Positions 21,439-23,212 of a stretch of 23,212 nucleotides of DNA are shown here, piece after piece. The position numbers and the translations under genes are program-made. The notes beneath the pieces were generated by a model, which saw only the letters and a program-made list of their open reading frames with translations, searched no databases and was not told where the DNA came from. Every line of letters starts with the position of its first letter. The first letter of the stretch is position 1. The DNA is from Clostridia bacterium (GTDB lineage: Bacteria; Bacillota_A; Clostridia; Christensenellales; Borkfalkiaceae): the NCBI GenBank assembly GCA_017457015.1, contig JAFTIG010000064.1:1-23212 (forward strand), written 5' to 3'.

Positions 21439-22233
21439 TTAAATAGTGTATTTATATAGCGAAGATTTAGAAACTCCGCGCTCTTTTGCCACGCGCTTTA
21501 AGGCTTCTTTTTTATCTAGTCCCTGTGCTATATAGTGCTCTATATGCTCCTTTTCTCCAAGCGACAAAAGTTCACACTCTGCTTTAGAGCCTTCAACGAG
21601 CAAAACGTATTCGCCTTTCGGTTCTCTCGGAAGATTATCTTTTAAATTAAACCTATCCGTGCTTTCAAACATTTTGGTAATCTCTTTTACCGCAACGGCA
21701 CGGCGGTCGCCAAATACTTGATAAACGCTATCTATATCCTTTTTTATGTCGTGTGGCGCGCAATAAAAGATAAGCGTTAAATCGAGCGATTTATATTTTT
21801 CCAAAAATTCCTTTCTTTCCCCTGCCTTTTGGGGCATAAACCCTAAAAAACAAAACCTTGACGCGTCAAGCCCTGCAAGCACGAGCGCGGAAACGAAAGC
21901 GCAAGCTCCCGGTATCACGGTAAACTCTAAACCTTCGTCTATAAGCATTTGCGTCAAAATATTCCCGGGATCGGAAACAACCGGCATACCCGCGTCGGTG
22001 ATAACGGCTATGTTTTTACCTGCTTTAAGTTTTTCTACGATACGCTGTCCAGACTCACGCTCGTTAAATTTATGATAAGAAAACAGCGGTTTTTTTATTT
22101 CGTACGCGTTTAAAAACGCGAGCGAGTGACGGGTATCTTCACACGCGATCTCGTCTACGCTTTTAAGCACTTCAAGTGCCCTAATAGATATATCCTTTAA
22201 ATTGCCTATCGGCGTTGCTACGAAGTATAACAT
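21439..22233 (-). CDS. rsmI: 16S rRNA 2'-O-ribose C1402 methyltransferase RsmI
   Basis: A 264-aa SAM-dependent methyltransferase of the tetrapyrrole-methylase fold that modifies C1402 in the decoding centre. The family blocks are clear: LYFVATPIGNLKDISIRALE (2-21), EIACEDTRHS, ITDAGMPVVSDPG (78-90), VIPGACAFVSALVLAGL and the GFMPQK segment, then a C-terminal helical tail ending in a short HTH-like VAKERGVSKSSLYKY. AAGGT precedes the ATG. It follows the TrmN6-like gene by 8 nt; the same pair (yabB, yabC) is clustered in Bacillus. Confidence 0.96.
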   Translation of the reverse strand: MLYFVATPIGNLKDISIRALEVLKSVDEIACEDTRHSLAFLNAYEIKKPLFSYHKFNERESGQRIVEKLKAGKNIAVITDAGMPVVSDPGNILTQMLIDEGLEFTVIPGACAFVSALVLAGLDASRFCFLGFMPQKAGERKEFLEKYKSLDLTLIFYCAPHDIKKDIDSVYQVFGDRRAVAVKEITKMFESTDRFNLKDNLPREPKGEYVLLVEGSKAECELLSLGEKEHIEHYIAQGLDKKEALKRVAKERGVSKSSLYKYTI

Positions 22234-22241
22234 AATGACCT

Positions 22242-22907
22242 TCAGTTTTTAATAGTATTTAATATTTTAATACCGCTTTTACCGCCCTTAACCCCTTCTA
22301 TCATAAGAAGATACGGCTCTTTATCCCCACCCGAAACGAACTGCAATCGCTTGGGCTCGATATTATTATTTCTCATCTCGAAAATTATATCTGAAAGCCT
22401 GTCCGCACGATGTACGATAGCCGTTCTTCCGCCAAATTTAAGCGCCTTTGAAATGGCTTTTATAAGTTCGTTTAGCGGTAACGTAAGTTCCGTTCTACAA
22501 ACGGCAATAGTATCACTCTCTTCATAAAATCCGTGTCCGACGGGCATATACGGCGGATTACACACTACAAGCGAAAACTTACCCGTATATTCAGCGGGGA
22601 TATCTTGCACTCGGCAGTTTACGGCAATAAATTTATCTTGTAAACCGTTCACGGCTACGCTCTTTTTGGAAAGTTCAAAAAGTGGCGTTTGCATTTCAAA
22701 CATAGTTACAGAGTTTACTTTGTCGGGGTGCAGTGCGTAAAGGTGTAATCCGACTATACCGCTACCCGAGCAAAAATCTGCAACCACATCGCCTTTTTTG
22801 ACAGTGGCAAAACGCGTTAAAAGCACGGCGTCCGAAGTAAATTTATATAGGGCGTCGTCTTGATATATTTTTAAGCCGTTTAAATTTAAGTCTTCAAGTC
22901 TTTCCAT
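22242..22907 (-). CDS. tRNA1(Val) A37 N6-methyltransferase family protein
   Basis: A 221-aa Rossmann-fold SAM methyltransferase of the TrmN6/YabB group, which N6-methylates adenine. The start LNGLKIYQDDALYKFTSDAVLL is diagnostic, followed by SAM motif I VADFCSGSGIVGLHLY (42-57) and the N6-adenine motif NPPYMPVG. A late RADRLSDI fits the family. Substrate in Firmicutes is less certain than in E. coli, where it is A37 of tRNA-Val. No ribosome site is seen before the ATG, which lies directly behind the ferredoxin terminator hairpin; a nearby internal start or read-through coupling is possible. Confidence 0.88.
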   Translation of the reverse strand: MERLEDLNLNGLKIYQDDALYKFTSDAVLLTRFATVKKGDVVADFCSGSGIVGLHLYALHPDKVNSVTMFEMQTPLFELSKKSVAVNGLQDKFIAVNCRVQDIPAEYTGKFSLVVCNPPYMPVGHGFYEESDTIAVCRTELTLPLNELIKAISKALKFGGRTAIVHRADRLSDIIFEMRNNNIEPKRLQFVSGGDKEPYLLMIEGVKGGKSGIKILNTIKN

Positions 22908-22941
22908 AATTAAAATTTAAGGCACGAAAAATATTCGTGCC
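22908..22941 (-). terminator. Terminator of the ferredoxin gene
   Basis: GGCACGAA (22921-22928) pairs with TTCGTGCC (22934-22941), 8 bp with a 5-nt loop. On the minus strand TTAAATTTTAATT follows, a weak T-tract that runs up to the next ATG, so partial read-through is likely. Confidence 0.65.
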
Positions 22942-22969
22942 CTAAACTCCTGATTAATGTTGGTATTTC

Positions 22970-23140
22970 TTAGTCTTCCGAAATAGCCTCTACGGGGCAG
23001 CCTGCTGCGCAAGCACCGCAACTCATACAAGCTTCGGCATCAATAACGTATTGAGTATCGCCTTCGCTGATAGCGCCACAGGGGCAAGTATCTGCGCAAG
23101 CACCGCACGAAATACACAGATCGCTTATTTTATATTCCAT
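22970..23140 (-). CDS. 2[4Fe-4S] ferredoxin
   Basis: A 56-aa clostridial-type ferredoxin, a soluble low-potential electron carrier for enzymes such as pyruvate:ferredoxin oxidoreductase and hydrogenase. Two C-x2-C-x2-C-x3-C-P motifs are complete: Cys9, 12, 15 and 19, and Cys38, 41, 44 and 48. An extra Cys21 follows the first Pro. The two halves are clear repeats (ISCGACADTCP and MSCGACAAGCP). AGGAGGT, an ideal ribosome site, lies 8 nt before the ATG, and a good promoter lies upstream, fitting high expression in an anaerobe. Confidence 0.95.
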   Translation of the reverse strand: MEYKISDLCISCGACADTCPCGAISEGDTQYVIDAEACMSCGACAAGCPVEAISED

Positions 23141-23168
23141 TAGAGTTACCTCCTAATTTATTTTATAT

Positions 23169-23197
23169 ATTGTATCAAAAACTTTTTCATTTGTAAA
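23169..23197 (-). promoter_or_regulatory. Promoter for ferredoxin
   Basis: On the minus strand TTTACA (23192-23197), a 17-nt spacer and TACAAT (23169-23174), giving a leader of about 22 nt with AGGAGGT. Confidence 0.75.
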
Positions 23198-23212
23198 CTT
23201 TTGCAGACGTTA

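Noticed and set aside
1..23212. CRISPR arrays, tRNA, rRNA and prophage genes
   Set aside because: No regularly spaced repeats, no tRNA-like fold with conserved arms, no rRNA sequence and no phage structural or integrase genes were seen.

Overview
The window is about 23 kb of bacterial chromosome, moderately AT-rich and densely packed with mostly minus-strand housekeeping genes. Strong AGGAGG-type ribosome sites, TTG starts beside ATG starts, sigma-A-like promoters with 17-bp spacers, an FMN riboswitch in front of a RibU-type ECF transporter, and the gene sets obg-yhbY / nadD-yqeK-rsfS and yabB-rsmI all point to a Firmicutes (Bacillota) chromosome, most likely an uncultured Clostridia-type anaerobe. 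I see no phage, transposase, CRISPR, rRNA or tRNA. The first ten bases are a G run at the edge of the sequence and are probably artefactual.

Layout. (1) 150-2179: ung-apgM operon, minus, ending at a strong terminator. (2) 2173-2852: mntP, plus, divergent from ung with overlapping -35 boxes. (3) 2864-9897, minus: an FMN riboswitch, then ribU-tsaE-tsaB-rimI-hydrolase-murF-ddl-icd. The first six genes abut, overlap or are only 5 nt apart, so the riboswitch may reach tRNA t6A and cell-wall genes; ddl and icd have their own candidate control signals. (4) 9957-11238: a degenerate DeoC-like protein (minus) divergent from a small membrane protein (plus). (5) 11235-12767: nadD-yqeK fusion and rsfS, minus, with a promoter that predicts a leaderless mRNA. 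(6) 12830-14384: a plus-strand island carrying a four-TM protein with a nuclease-like core, a compact promoter/nested-inverted-repeat/terminator unit that looks like an undescribed structured RNA, and a 119-aa orphan protein. The island lies inside a gene set that is usually contiguous. (7) 14439-16962: DUF3343, nth, obg, yhbY, minus. (8) 17019-18829: a cysteine desulfurase family protein and two small helical proteins. (9) 18826-21234: a PucR/CdaR-type regulator followed by a membrane-anchored S41 protease, minus, with a nested inverted repeat upstream of the promoter. (10) 21350-23197: ferredoxin, then trmN6-like and rsmI methyltransferases, minus.

Most of the content is information processing and cell-envelope housekeeping: uracil repair, endonuclease III, t6A synthesis, ribosome assembly and silencing, rRNA/tRNA methylation, NAD synthesis and peptidoglycan precursors. 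The items that best repay a second look are the structured RNA locus at 13679-13920, the membrane-fused MurF-like ligase, the DeoC homologue that has lost its catalytic residues, and three convergent gene pairs whose stop codons interlock in the same TTAA.
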